A stretch of 64,000 nucleotides of DNA from contig CAMAZP010000012.1 of assembly GCA_945863605.1 (NCBI GenBank), positions 1-64,000 on the forward strand, written 5' to 3'. The translations under genes were made by a program, and so were the position numbers. Numbering within the stretch: position 1 is the stretch's first letter; every line of letters begins with the position of its first letter. The notes below the pieces were generated by a model. It made no database searches and had not been told where the DNA came from. It worked only from the letters and a program-made list of their open reading frames with translations. The DNA is from Chitinophaga pinensis. GTDB lineage: Bacteria; Bacteroidota; Bacteroidia; Flavobacteriales_D; Crocinitomicaceae. Of the stretch, positions 1 through 8,116 are shown one piece after another.

Positions 1-293
1 AAGTTTATGATCCAATATTCGTAGGATGTAATGAGAATGAAAGCTTTATTAAAACGTATCCAAATCCAAGTGATGCATCATTCCAAGTTTTGGTAAATGA
101 TAAAAGCTTAATAGGAAACGCTACGATTCAATTGATTGATACGAAAGGAACTGTTGTTTCTATGAAAGAGGTTGAGATTATAGAAGGTACTAATTTATTT
201 TACTTGAGTGAAAGTGTTACACCTGGTATCTATTACTTATCAATCACTAACGGTATCAATGTTAGTAAAGTAGTTAAGCAGAGTATTAAATAG
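1..293 (+). CDS. C-terminal end of a T9SS type A cargo protein (5' truncated)
   Basis: The frame is open from base 3 to the TAG at 291-293, so the gene starts before the window. The visible 96 residues contain the TYPNPSD motif, followed by alternating beta-strand stretches, a PGIYYLSI motif and a Lys/Ser tail. This is the layout of a type A (Por_Secre_tail) sorting domain, which directs export through the type IX system and is removed at the cell surface. An internal ATG at base 90 is not a sensible start because the motif begins before it. The function of the passenger domain cannot be seen. Confidence 0.85.
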   Translation, partial: VYDPIFVGCNENESFIKTYPNPSDASFQVLVNDKSLIGNATIQLIDTKGTVVSMKEVEIIEGTNLFYLSESVTPGIYYLSITNGINVSKVVKQSIK

Positions 294-355
294 TTACTAA
301 TACAATCAAATTAACTTAGAATAGATTAATTAGTTTAATTCAATTATTTAAAAGG

Positions 356-389
356 GAGTAGGTATAATAAATACCTACTCTTTTTTTTT
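356..389 (+). terminator. Rho-independent terminator of the T9SS cargo gene
   Basis: A perfect 10-bp stem (GAGTAGGTAT pairing with ATACCTACTC) with a five-base AATAA loop is followed by nine T. It lies 63 bases after the stop codon of the truncated cargo gene. Confidence 0.9.
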
Positions 390-518
390 ATATCAATTTT
401 GAGAAATCTTAAATCAAACCAAATGAAAAAAAAATAAGAATTTATTTTATTTTTTATCAAAACTTAAACATTTATTTTTACTTTCAATTTTCTAAAAAGA
501 TATTCAACTTAAGCACAG

Positions 519-3146
519 ATGAAAATATTAAAAGTCCAAGCTCTTCGTGGTCCAAATATTTGGAGTATTACACGAAAAAAATTAATCCAAATGCGCCTTG
601 ATTTAGAGGAAATGGAAGAAAAACCAACTAACCTAGTACCAGGATTTAGGGAACGTATCGAAACATTGATTCCAACTTTAGTCAATCATCGTTGCTCTGA
701 AGGTTGTAAAGGAGGTTTTTTTCAACGCATTGACAGAGGAACTTGGATGGGGCATGTGATTGAGCATGTAGCACTTGAAATCCAAACACTTGCCGGTATG
801 GATGTAGGATTTGGTAGAACACGTGAAACAAAAACACCAGGTGTGTACAATGTTGTTTTTAATTACATTGAAGAGAAAGTTGGATTATTTGCCGCTGAAT
901 CTGCTGTTAAAATTGTTGAAGCACTTATAGCAAATACGGATTATGACTTACAATCGGATATCCAAAAAATGCGTGAGATTCGAGAAAATGTTCGATTGGG
1001 ACCAAGTACAGGAAGTATAGTAGATGAAGCAGTAGCTCGTGATATTCCATGGATTAGACTTGGAACGAACTCTTTAATTCAACTTGGATATGGAATTAAT
1101 CAAATGCGTTTTCAAGCAACTATAACTTGCAAAACGTCAAATATCGCTGTTGACATTGCCTGCAACAAAGAGCAAACCAAAAAAATGTTAGATGCATCAT
1201 CTATTCCAGTAGCTAAAGGTGATATCGTTGTAGATGAAGAGGACTTAGAAGCAACAATAAAATCAATTGGCTATCCAATTGTTTTGAAGCCCTTAGATGG
1301 AAACCATGGAAAAGGTGCTTCAATAAATGTAACAAACTGGGAAGATGCTGTGGCTGGCTTGGAATATGCCAAAAAATACTCTCGTCGAGTAATTGTAGAA
1401 AAATTTATTACTGGGTATGATTTTCGAGTTTTAGTAATTGATAATAAAGTAATTGCTGCTGCTCAGCGTGTCCCTGCTCATGTTGTTGGAAATGGAAAAG
1501 ATTCTATTCAAAATTTAATTGAAGAAACAAATAAAGATCCACGAAGAGGTTATGGACATGAAAATGTACTTACGGAAATAGATGTCGACAGAGATACATT
1601 AGAATTATTAGAAAAGTTAAATTATACGGTGGATAGTATTCCTACTGATGGAGAAATCGTTTACTTGAAATCAACTGCGAATTTGAGCACTGGCGGCACA
1701 TCCATTGATGTAACCGATTTGATGCATCCAGAAAATATTTTCATGGCAGAGCGTATTTCACGTGTGATAGGTTTAGATGTATGTGGCATCGATATTATGG
1801 CTCCTAATCTTACTCAGTCACTGAAAGAAAACGGTGGGGTTATTTTGGAAGTAAATGCCGCTCCTGGTTTCCGTATGCATTTAGCACCCTCTGAAGGATT
1901 ACCCAGAAACGTTGCCGCACCAGTAATTGATATGTTATATCCTCCTGGTAAAGCATCTCGTATTCCAATTATTGCGATTACAGGAACAAATGGAAAAACA
2001 ACTACAACACGTTTGATTGCTCACATCGTAAAAAACAACGGTTTTAGAGTTGGATTTACTACGTCTGATGGTATTTATATCCAAAATCATATGATGGAGA
2101 AAGGTGACACCACCGGTCCTTTAAGTGCAGAGTACATTTTAAAAGACCCAAATGTCGAATTTGCAGTTTTGGAAACTGCTCGAGGAGGAATATTACGCTC
2201 TGGATTAGGTTTTAGTAGATGTGATATTGGTGTGATCACAAATATTCAAGAAGACCATTTAGGAATAAGTGATATTCATGATTTAAAGGATTTATCACGA
2301 GTGAAATCTGTTGTTGTTGATAGTATTAAAAAAGATGGTTGGGCTGTATTGAATGGTGAAGACGAAAACTGTTTAATTATTGCTGATAATTTGCGATGTA
2401 ATGTTGCCCTATTCAGCCTCGATGAAAATGCGCCCGCAATTGTAGATCATTGCAAAGCAGGTGGAATTGCGGCAATCTACGAGAATGGATTTATAACAAT
2501 TAAAAAAGGTGATTGGAAATTCCGCGTAGAACGCGCAACGCATATTCCTTTAACAATGAATGGAAAAGCGCGCTTTATGATTTCGAATGTTTTGGCAGCC
2601 ACTTTAGCCGCTTATTTGTATGGATTCAAAACAGAAGACATTAAACTATCATTAGCTACATTCTTACCTGGAGCTGCTCAAACACCTGGTAGAATGAATA
2701 TTTTTGAATTCTCAAAATTCAAAGTAATGATTGACTTCGCTCATAATCCAAACGGTTATAGAGGAATTGAAGATTTCTTAAAATCAATTGATGCAACACG
2801 CAAAATTGGAATTATTTCGGGTGTAGGGGATCGAAGAGACGAAGATATCCGAGAGTGTGCACGCATCGCAGCGAATATGTTTGACCATATCGTAATTCGC
2901 CAAGAAAAACATTTACGTGGAAGAACGGAGGAAGAAATCATTGGTTTGATATTGGAAGGAATTGCACTAGCAGACAAAGAAATAACTTATGAAGTTGTGA
3001 CTTTAGAAACAGAAGCAATACGGCACGCTATCTCCTTAGCAGAAGACGGCACTTTTATCGTTGCTTTGAGTGACGTTATTGATAATGCTATTGACATTGT
3101 TCAATCTTACTTAGATTCTGAAATAGAACAAGGAGTGATTGTTTAA
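519..3146 (+). CDS. cphA: Cyanophycin synthetase-like ligase (CphA)
   Basis: This 875-residue protein has the three-part layout of CphA: an N-terminal domain (about 1-160), an ATP-grasp domain (about 200-480, glycine-rich loop DGNHGKG near residue 260) and a Mur-ligase-like domain beginning at the P-loop GTNGKT near residue 489. CphA uses ATP to add Asp and Arg alternately to the storage polymer cyanophycin, and the length matches the family. In many bacteria the gene sits beside a cyanophycinase; none is visible here, the preceding gene being a T9SS cargo protein. The ATG at 519 has no Shine-Dalgarno, as is usual here. It appears to be transcribed alone and ends at a strong terminator. The exact substrate is inferred from family membership. 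Confidence 0.9.
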   Translation: MKILKVQALRGPNIWSITRKKLIQMRLDLEEMEEKPTNLVPGFRERIETLIPTLVNHRCSEGCKGGFFQRIDRGTWMGHVIEHVALEIQTLAGMDVGFGRTRETKTPGVYNVVFNYIEEKVGLFAAESAVKIVEALIANTDYDLQSDIQKMREIRENVRLGPSTGSIVDEAVARDIPWIRLGTNSLIQLGYGINQMRFQATITCKTSNIAVDIACNKEQTKKMLDASSIPVAKGDIVVDEEDLEATIKSIGYPIVLKPLDGNHGKGASINVTNWEDAVAGLEYAKKYSRRVIVEKFITGYDFRVLVIDNKVIAAAQRVPAHVVGNGKDSIQNLIEETNKDPRRGYGHENVLTEIDVDRDTLELLEKLNYTVDSIPTDGEIVYLKSTANLSTGGTSIDVTDLMHPENIFMAERISRVIGLDVCGIDIMAPNLTQSLKENGGVILEVNAAPGFRMHLAPSEGLPRNVAAPVIDMLYPPGKASRIPIIAITGTNGKTTTTRLIAHIVKNNGFRVGFTTSDGIYIQNHMMEKGDTTGPLSAEYILKDPNVEFAVLETARGGILRSGLGFSRCDIGVITNIQEDHLGISDIHDLKDLSRVKSVVVDSIKKDGWAVLNGEDENCLIIADNLRCNVALFSLDENAPAIVDHCKAGGIAAIYENGFITIKKGDWKFRVERATHIPLTMNGKARFMISNVLAATLAAYLYGFKTEDIKLSLATFLPGAAQTPGRMNIFEFSKFKVMIDFAHNPNGYRGIEDFLKSIDATRKIGIISGVGDRRDEDIRECARIAANMFDHIVIRQEKHLRGRTEEEIIGLILEGIALADKEITYEVVTLETEAIRHAISLAEDGTFIVALSDVIDNAIDIVQSYLDSEIEQGVIV

Positions 3147-3169
3147 TTATTAATCTACTATTAGAGGAG

Positions 3170-3199
3170 AAACGGGTTGTAATGACCCGTTTTTTTTTT
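3170..3199 (+). terminator. Terminator of cphA
   Basis: An 8-bp stem (AAACGGGT with ACCCGTTT) around a seven-base loop runs directly into a T tract, 23 bases after the cphA stop. Confidence 0.85.
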
Positions 3200-3206
3200 A
3201 CAGAAC

Positions 3207-3231
3207 AAAAAAAAAAGGGTCATTGACCCTT
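3207..3231 (-). terminator. Minus-strand terminator downstream of the ncRNA candidate and the YHYH gene
   Basis: The perfect inverted repeat AAGGGTCA-T-TGACCCTT (3215-3231) is preceded on the plus strand by ten A (3207-3216). Read on the minus strand this is a stem followed by a T tract. It stops transcription arriving from 3519 or from the small RNA candidate and lies back to back with the cphA terminator. Confidence 0.8.
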
Positions 3232-3268
3232 AATTGTTGTAGATTATGTGTGATAGGTGGTTTCTTGT

Positions 3269-3407
3269 AAAAAAAACAGGAACTTCTTATAAATAATTAA
3301 TGTTGACTTAAACTATTAAACTCTTATCAAACTAGAAAATTAACTGCCTCTCCAAGCAGCTGTCAACTTTAACTTATAAGAAGTTTCCTGTAATACTCCT
3401 TATTTCT
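3269..3407 (-). ncRNA. Candidate structured small RNA, possibly 6S-like (6S-Flavo type)
   Basis: On the minus strand, 3390-3374 (CAGGAAACTTCTTATAA) pairs with 3292-3277 (TTATAAGAAGTTCCTG) through about 16 bp with one bulged base. A second stem GTTGAC/GTCAAC lies further in, separated from the first by an internal loop, and the apical part holds a CTGC/GCAG hairpin. The closing stem is followed immediately by eight T (3276-3269), and a TAAATTTG -7 box sits at 3420-3413, which predicts a transcript of about 130-140 nt. The long closing stem, bubble, inner stem and T tract resemble 6S RNA. The structure is seen in the sequence; the 6S assignment is inference. The only alternative I can name is a 3' UTR hairpin of the YHYH gene. 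Confidence 0.5.
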
Positions 3408-3412
3408 TTAAC

Positions 3413-3420
3413 CAAATTTA
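3413..3420 (-). promoter_or_regulatory. -7 box for the small RNA candidate
   Basis: The minus strand reads TAAATTTG, a match to the Bacteroidota -7 consensus TAnnTTTG, and would place the start near 3407, just before the closing stem. A TTG lies about 25 bases upstream, slightly farther than usual for the -33 element. Confidence 0.4.
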
Positions 3421-3518
3421 TGTAATCAATTTAAATAAAAACTCTCAAATGAATATTTGATGGGATTTAATGAATATAATAGGTAATTTATTGAATATTG
3501 GTTTTTGACATGGTTAAT

Positions 3519-4877
3519 TTAGTTAGATATGTGAACTTCTTTTAGCTGTCCTTTATCTGTTTTGAGGAAATAAATTCCATTATATAATGTAGATACATCA
3601 AAATACGCTATGGTGCTTCCTTGTCTAATTATCTTTTTTTCAATCAACTTTCCGTTACTATCAATTAATGAAATTGCTAGATCTTTCGTCAATAGCGTAT
3701 TCACCTGAACCATCAAAACATCATTACTAGGATTAGGATAAACATTTATTTTTTCTGAATTTATTTGTTCAATTAATGATGTAGTTGGACTATATGTACT
3801 CACATTTTCAGTTATACTTGTAACCTTTGATGCAGTTTTATTACCATAGTAGGTTGGTCCAACTAAATATGGATAGGCTGAATTCCAATTTTCATCTACT
3901 GTTGCGAAATAACAATAAATTCCAGTTGGATATTCTGGTGTTACACAAAAACGCCCATTATGTTCATCTAAATAATCTTCTTCTCCAGGATGAGAAACAT
4001 ACTCATAATCTTCTCTAAAATAGCCCAATGGATAAGTTGTACTTACAGCAGGCCCACTTGTAACCGCAGCACCAGTTGGTGATGTTGTGCGAGTTGTAAT
4101 ATTTCTCAATTGATAACCTGATTTCATTCGCGTAATTGCACCAGTACCAGCTGCATTTTTGAAAGCATAAGCTCCGTAAACAGGAAATCCATCATAAGCA
4201 TAACCTATTAATGGTGAATGTTCATTTGCGTTAATGACGTACAAACCGTCTGCATCGTAAATATCGCAAATTGAAGAAATTACAGTTAAATCTAATTTAA
4301 ATGCACTTGGGTTCTGATGATGGTGGTAATTTCCTTGAGCTGGATGACCTTTTGAACAATCAAAACCCGCTTTCTCTGCAATTATTGCATCTCTATTCCA
4401 TGGTAACGTTGCCGTCGGACCCCCGGGGCAAGGTGGATTTCCTGGCCCACCACATAAAGCATTTGTTGTTGCATTCCAAGCTACGCCATCGCGGTAGTCG
4501 AACATTGCCACACCATTTATGAAAATCCCAATATTTCCCCCTTGGGTAGCTGTTGCTGTTCCCGTATTTTGTGTTGGGTTTAATGGCATTTTAAAAATAG
4601 CATTTTGATTAGTTGTTAAGGATGGATTTCCATCTAAAAATGGTCCAGTGATATATGCTGGGACACCTGTTGCAGTAACATATACCCAATTTGTTGAGTA
4701 TTGCACCGACTGTACATTTACTAAATCAACATCATTAATTGGTGTAGAATTTCCTTGTACATAATGTCTTCCAGTTGCGCCAGTTGTATTTATTAACCAA
4801 CTATTAATGGCAGGATTTATTTGTGCATTGTTCCAAAAAGAAAGCAATAAAACACTACTCAATACTATTTTTTTCAT
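3519..4877 (-). CDS. YHYH domain-containing secreted protein with T9SS type A sorting domain
   Basis: A signal peptide (residues 1-18, cleavage near NNAQ) leads a 452-residue exported protein. The central part contains the YHYH-family signatures: YHHHQNP at 184-190 and GYAYDGFPVYG at about 225-235, with many conserved His, Asp and Gly residues. A sorting domain starts with the VYPNPS motif near residue 380 and ends with a KEVHISN tail, so the protein should cross the outer membrane through T9SS. The YHYH domain has no established biochemical role; the His clusters suggest metal binding, but that is inference. It is transcribed away from maeB, with a 383-bp divergent spacer that contains an unusual GC-rich segment. 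Confidence 0.85.
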   Translation of the reverse strand: MKKIVLSSVLLLSFWNNAQINPAINSWLINTTGATGRHYVQGNSTPINDVDLVNVQSVQYSTNWVYVTATGVPAYITGPFLDGNPSLTTNQNAIFKMPLNPTQNTGTATATQGGNIGIFINGVAMFDYRDGVAWNATTNALCGGPGNPPCPGGPTATLPWNRDAIIAEKAGFDCSKGHPAQGNYHHHQNPSAFKLDLTVISSICDIYDADGLYVINANEHSPLIGYAYDGFPVYGAYAFKNAAGTGAITRMKSGYQLRNITTRTTSPTGAAVTSGPAVSTTYPLGYFREDYEYVSHPGEEDYLDEHNGRFCVTPEYPTGIYCYFATVDENWNSAYPYLVGPTYYGNKTASKVTSITENVSTYSPTTSLIEQINSEKINVYPNPSNDVLMVQVNTLLTKDLAISLIDSNGKLIEKKIIRQGSTIAYFDVSTLYNGIYFLKTDKGQLKEVHISN

Positions 4878-4904
4878 AGGTAAATAATTTGTCTTTTAAA
4901 AGTT

Positions 4905-4982
4905 ATATGGTCCGCGTTAGCAGCCACGATGTGAATCTCCATGATATTTTCATAGGTGCTCGAGCAAACTGTTAGCATGGTT
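4905..4982 (-). other. GC-rich, possibly structured segment in the leader of the YHYH gene
   Basis: Between the divergent YHYH gene and maeB (4878-5260) one stretch is much richer in G+C than its surroundings. It holds a perfect 10-bp palindrome TGCTCGAGCA (4957-4966), a repeated GTTAGCA (4916-4922 and 4971-4977) and a CCATG/CATGG pair (4939-4943 with 4976-4980). On the minus strand it lies about 30-100 bases before the YHYH start, where a 5' leader element would be. I do not recognise it as a known riboswitch or tRNA. The rest of the spacer is plain AT-rich sequence with the maeB -7 box at its end. Confidence 0.3.
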
Positions 4983-5234
4983 ATTTCATAAATATTTAAT
5001 TGTGATTTTATCGATTTTACAGAATGAAAAGCCATTTTAATTCATCTTTAAATCTAATGCACCTCGTAATGGTTATTTTTAAAGTTGTAAATTTGAGTTG
5101 ACCTTTAGTTGCTTTTTTGTTTAATAACTTGCATCATTTTTTTTTTTCTTTTTGTTTAGTAAATAATTCATTAAAAAGTAAGAAGATTAATGATTTTAGT
5201 GCTTTTTTCACTTTTAATCATCTGCTTTTTTTCT

Positions 5235-5242
5235 TATTTTTG
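5235..5242 (+). promoter_or_regulatory. -7 box for maeB
   Basis: TATTTTTG matches TAnnTTTG and lies 19 bases before the maeB ATG, predicting a leader of roughly a dozen bases. No clear TTG -33 element is seen. Confidence 0.5.
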
Positions 5243-5260
5243 CACCCCTAAAAAATCAAA

Positions 5261-7528
5261 ATGGCTAAAATAAGGAAACAAGATGCATTGGATTATCATT
5301 CCTCAGGAAAACCAGGAAAAATTGAGGTTGTTCCTACAAAACCGTATGCTTCTCAACGTGATTTATCCTTAGCCTATTCACCTGGCGTGGCTGAACCTTG
5401 TTTGAAAATTGCAGAAAACAAAGAGGATGTTTATAAATACACTGCAAAGGCAAATTTAGTGGCTGTTATTTCCAACGGAACAGCCGTTCTAGGATTAGGA
5501 GATATCGGACCAGAGGCCTCAAAACCAGTGATGGAAGGAAAGGGTCTTTTATTTAAGATTTTTGCTGACATTGATGTTTTTGACATTGAATTAGATGCAA
5601 GAGATCCGGAATTGTTTATTCAAACAGTGAAAGCAATGGCTCCGACTTTCGGAGGAATAAATTTAGAGGACATTAAGGCACCTGAAGCATTTGAAATTGA
5701 ACGCCGGTTGAAAGAAGAATTAGACATTCCAATAATGCACGACGATCAGCACGGAACTGCAATTATTTCTTCAGCTGCTTTATTGAACGCTTTGGAAATT
5801 GCTAATAAAAAAATCGAGAATATCAAAATCGTTGTTTCTGGCGCTGGCCCTTCAGCTCTAGCTTGTGCAAAATTATATAATGTAATTGGTGCAAAATTGG
5901 AAAATATATTTATGTATGATTCAAAAGGTTTGATTTGCCAAAAAAGAACGGATTTAGACCCGATGAAACAATTATTTTCTAACCATTCATGTGATCTTTC
6001 TTTTGAAGAAGCTTTTAATGATGCTGATGTTTTCTTGGGACTTTCACGTGCAGGGCTTGTTTCAAAAGAAATGATTGCTGCAATGGCAAAAAACCCAATC
6101 GTTTTTGCATTGGCGAATCCTGAACCAGAAATATCATACAAAGACGCAACATCCGTTAGAAAAGATATCATTTTAGCAACAGGGCGTTCTGACCATCCTA
6201 ATCAAGTAAATAATGTATTGGGTTTCCCTTATATTTTCAGAGGTGCATTAGATGTTCGTGCAACTACAATAAACGAAGAAATGAAGTTAGCTGCTGTTAA
6301 TGCAATTGCATCATTAGCGAAGGAAACTATACCAGAAGAGGTAATTGAAGCATATGGTGAAAAAAATATATCTTTTGGCCGTGAACAACTTATACCAAAA
6401 CCCCTTGATCCTCGCTTAATTTATTATGTTGCTCCAGCTGTTGCAAAAGCAGCGATGGATTCTGGAGTTGCAAAAAATCCTATTTTAGATTGGGAAGAAT
6501 ATGAAAATCAACTGAAAAGCAGGCTAGGATTAAACAATAAATTAGTTAGAAACATCACCTCGAAAGCACAACGTAATCCCAAATCTGTTGTTTTCACTGA
6601 AGCGGATAATGTTAAAATATTAAAAGCAGCACAATTAGCTTACGAAGAAGGGGTTGCTATACCAATTTTATTAGGTAAAAAAACTAAAATCCTTCGTTTG
6701 ATTGAAGAATATTCTATTGAATTACCAGATGATACAGAAATTATTGATCCAAAATTAGAGGAAGAAGAAAAACACAGAATCGCTTACGGTAAAGCATTTT
6801 TTGAAAAAAGAAAAAGAAAAGGTATTACCGAATTCGAAGCAATTCAATTAATGCGAGAAAGAAATTATTTCGGAGCAATGATGGTGGATTTGGGCTATGC
6901 TGATGCTATGATTACAGGTTTAACTCGAAATTATAGATCCTCAGTTCGACCTATAATTCAAACAATTGGATTAGAGAAAGATGTAAAAACTGTCTCAGGA
7001 CTTTATATCTTAAATACTAAAAGAGGCCCGATGTTTTTAGCTGATACAACTATAAATCTTGATCCAACAGCTGAACAAATCGCAGAAATTACCAACAACG
7101 TTGCAAAGATTATTAGAAAATTACAAGTCACACCAAAAATTGCCCTTTTGAGTTATTCGAACTTCGGCTCATCTCCAGGACCTGATGCTGAAAAAATGAG
7201 TAAAGCAGTTAAAATCTTACACGAAAAGCATCCAACACTTGTTGTTGATGGCGAAGTTCAGGCAAATTTTGCTTTAAATGGTGAATTGATGAACGAAAAA
7301 TTCTCTTTTTCTCAGCTGGCAAATAGACATGTAAACACGCTCATTTTTCCAAATTTATCGGCTGGAAATATTGCCTATAAACTACTACAACAAATGACTG
7401 ATAGTGATGCGATTGGGCCAATTTTAGTTGGTTTAAAAAAATCCATTCACGTTTTACAACTAGGGTCAACAGTTAGAGAAATCACAAACATGGTAAAGAT
7501 TGCAGTTATTGACGCTCAAAATAAATAA
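5261..7528 (+). CDS. maeB: NADP-dependent malic enzyme with phosphotransacetylase-like C-terminal domain
   Basis: The 755 residues match the large MaeB form. The N-terminal malic domain has the AYSPGVAEPC motif near residue 40 and the HDDQHGTA motif near 160. The NAD(P)-binding fold starts at VVSGAGPSA near 190, and a phosphotransacetylase-like regulatory domain fills about 430-755. The enzyme decarboxylates malate to pyruvate with reduction of NADP. In MaeB proteins the PTA-like domain is regulatory rather than catalytic. The gene is followed after 5 bases by ruvA and then sprA, the order maeB-ruvA-sprA being common in Flavobacteriia. Confidence 0.95.
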   Translation: MAKIRKQDALDYHSSGKPGKIEVVPTKPYASQRDLSLAYSPGVAEPCLKIAENKEDVYKYTAKANLVAVISNGTAVLGLGDIGPEASKPVMEGKGLLFKIFADIDVFDIELDARDPELFIQTVKAMAPTFGGINLEDIKAPEAFEIERRLKEELDIPIMHDDQHGTAIISSAALLNALEIANKKIENIKIVVSGAGPSALACAKLYNVIGAKLENIFMYDSKGLICQKRTDLDPMKQLFSNHSCDLSFEEAFNDADVFLGLSRAGLVSKEMIAAMAKNPIVFALANPEPEISYKDATSVRKDIILATGRSDHPNQVNNVLGFPYIFRGALDVRATTINEEMKLAAVNAIASLAKETIPEEVIEAYGEKNISFGREQLIPKPLDPRLIYYVAPAVAKAAMDSGVAKNPILDWEEYENQLKSRLGLNNKLVRNITSKAQRNPKSVVFTEADNVKILKAAQLAYEEGVAIPILLGKKTKILRLIEEYSIELPDDTEIIDPKLEEEEKHRIAYGKAFFEKRKRKGITEFEAIQLMRERNYFGAMMVDLGYADAMITGLTRNYRSSVRPIIQTIGLEKDVKTVSGLYILNTKRGPMFLADTTINLDPTAEQIAEITNNVAKIIRKLQVTPKIALLSYSNFGSSPGPDAEKMSKAVKILHEKHPTLVVDGEVQANFALNGELMNEKFSFSQLANRHVNTLIFPNLSAGNIAYKLLQQMTDSDAIGPILVGLKKSIHVLQLGSTVREITNMVKIAVIDAQNK

Positions 7529-7533
7529 TACAT

Positions 7534-8109
7534 ATGATTGGTTCACTGAACGGCAGATTGATTGAAAAATACCCAACAGAACTGCTAATTGAATGTGGTG
7601 GAGTCGGGTATGAAGTAAAAATTTCACTATTCACATTTTCGCAATTATCTGAAAATGAGTCTATAAAAATTTACACGAAATTAATCGTTCGTGAAGATGC
7701 CCATTTACTATATGGATTCTACACAAAAGATGAACGCGAAATGTTTAACTTTTTAATCAGCGTTTCAGGAATTGGACCAAACACTGCTTTGATAATGCTT
7801 TCTTCACTTTCACCTGAAGAAATTGCCAATGCAATCCAAACGGAAGATGTAACAACAATTCAAAAAGTAAAAGGAATTGGAGCAAAAACAGCTCAAAGAG
7901 TAATTATCGACTTGAAAGGGAAAGTGTTAAAATTCAGTGGAGATACTGAAATTAACAATTCTAAAAACAATACAAATAGATTTGATGCGTTAACTGCTTT
8001 AGCTTCGTTAGGTTTTGATAAAAAATCAGCTGAAAAAGTATTGGATAGAATCGATTCAGGAAGCGAAACTGTTGAACAACTCATAAAAGGCGCACTAAAG
8101 CTGTTGTAA
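7534..8109 (+). CDS. ruvA: Holliday junction branch migration protein RuvA
   Basis: A 191-residue protein of the usual RuvA length. An N-terminal OB fold (about 1-65, MIGSLNGRL start) is followed by helix-hairpin-helix motifs (VSGIGPNTA near 78 and VKGIGAKTAQR near 113) and a small C-terminal domain (about 145-191) that contacts RuvB. RuvA tetramers hold four-way junctions while RuvB drives branch migration. It is placed between maeB and sprA with gaps of 5 and 7 bases, so the three are very likely cotranscribed. Confidence 0.95.
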   Translation: MIGSLNGRLIEKYPTELLIECGGVGYEVKISLFTFSQLSENESIKIYTKLIVREDAHLLYGFYTKDEREMFNFLISVSGIGPNTALIMLSSLSPEEIANAIQTEDVTTIQKVKGIGAKTAQRVIIDLKGKVLKFSGDTEINNSKNNTNRFDALTALASLGFDKKSAEKVLDRIDSGSETVEQLIKGALKLL

Positions 8110-8116
8110 AAGTTGA

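Noticed and set aside
4905-4982. tRNA or known riboswitch in the YHYH leader
   Set aside because: No cloverleaf can be drawn and no TPP, cobalamin or SAM consensus boxes are visible.
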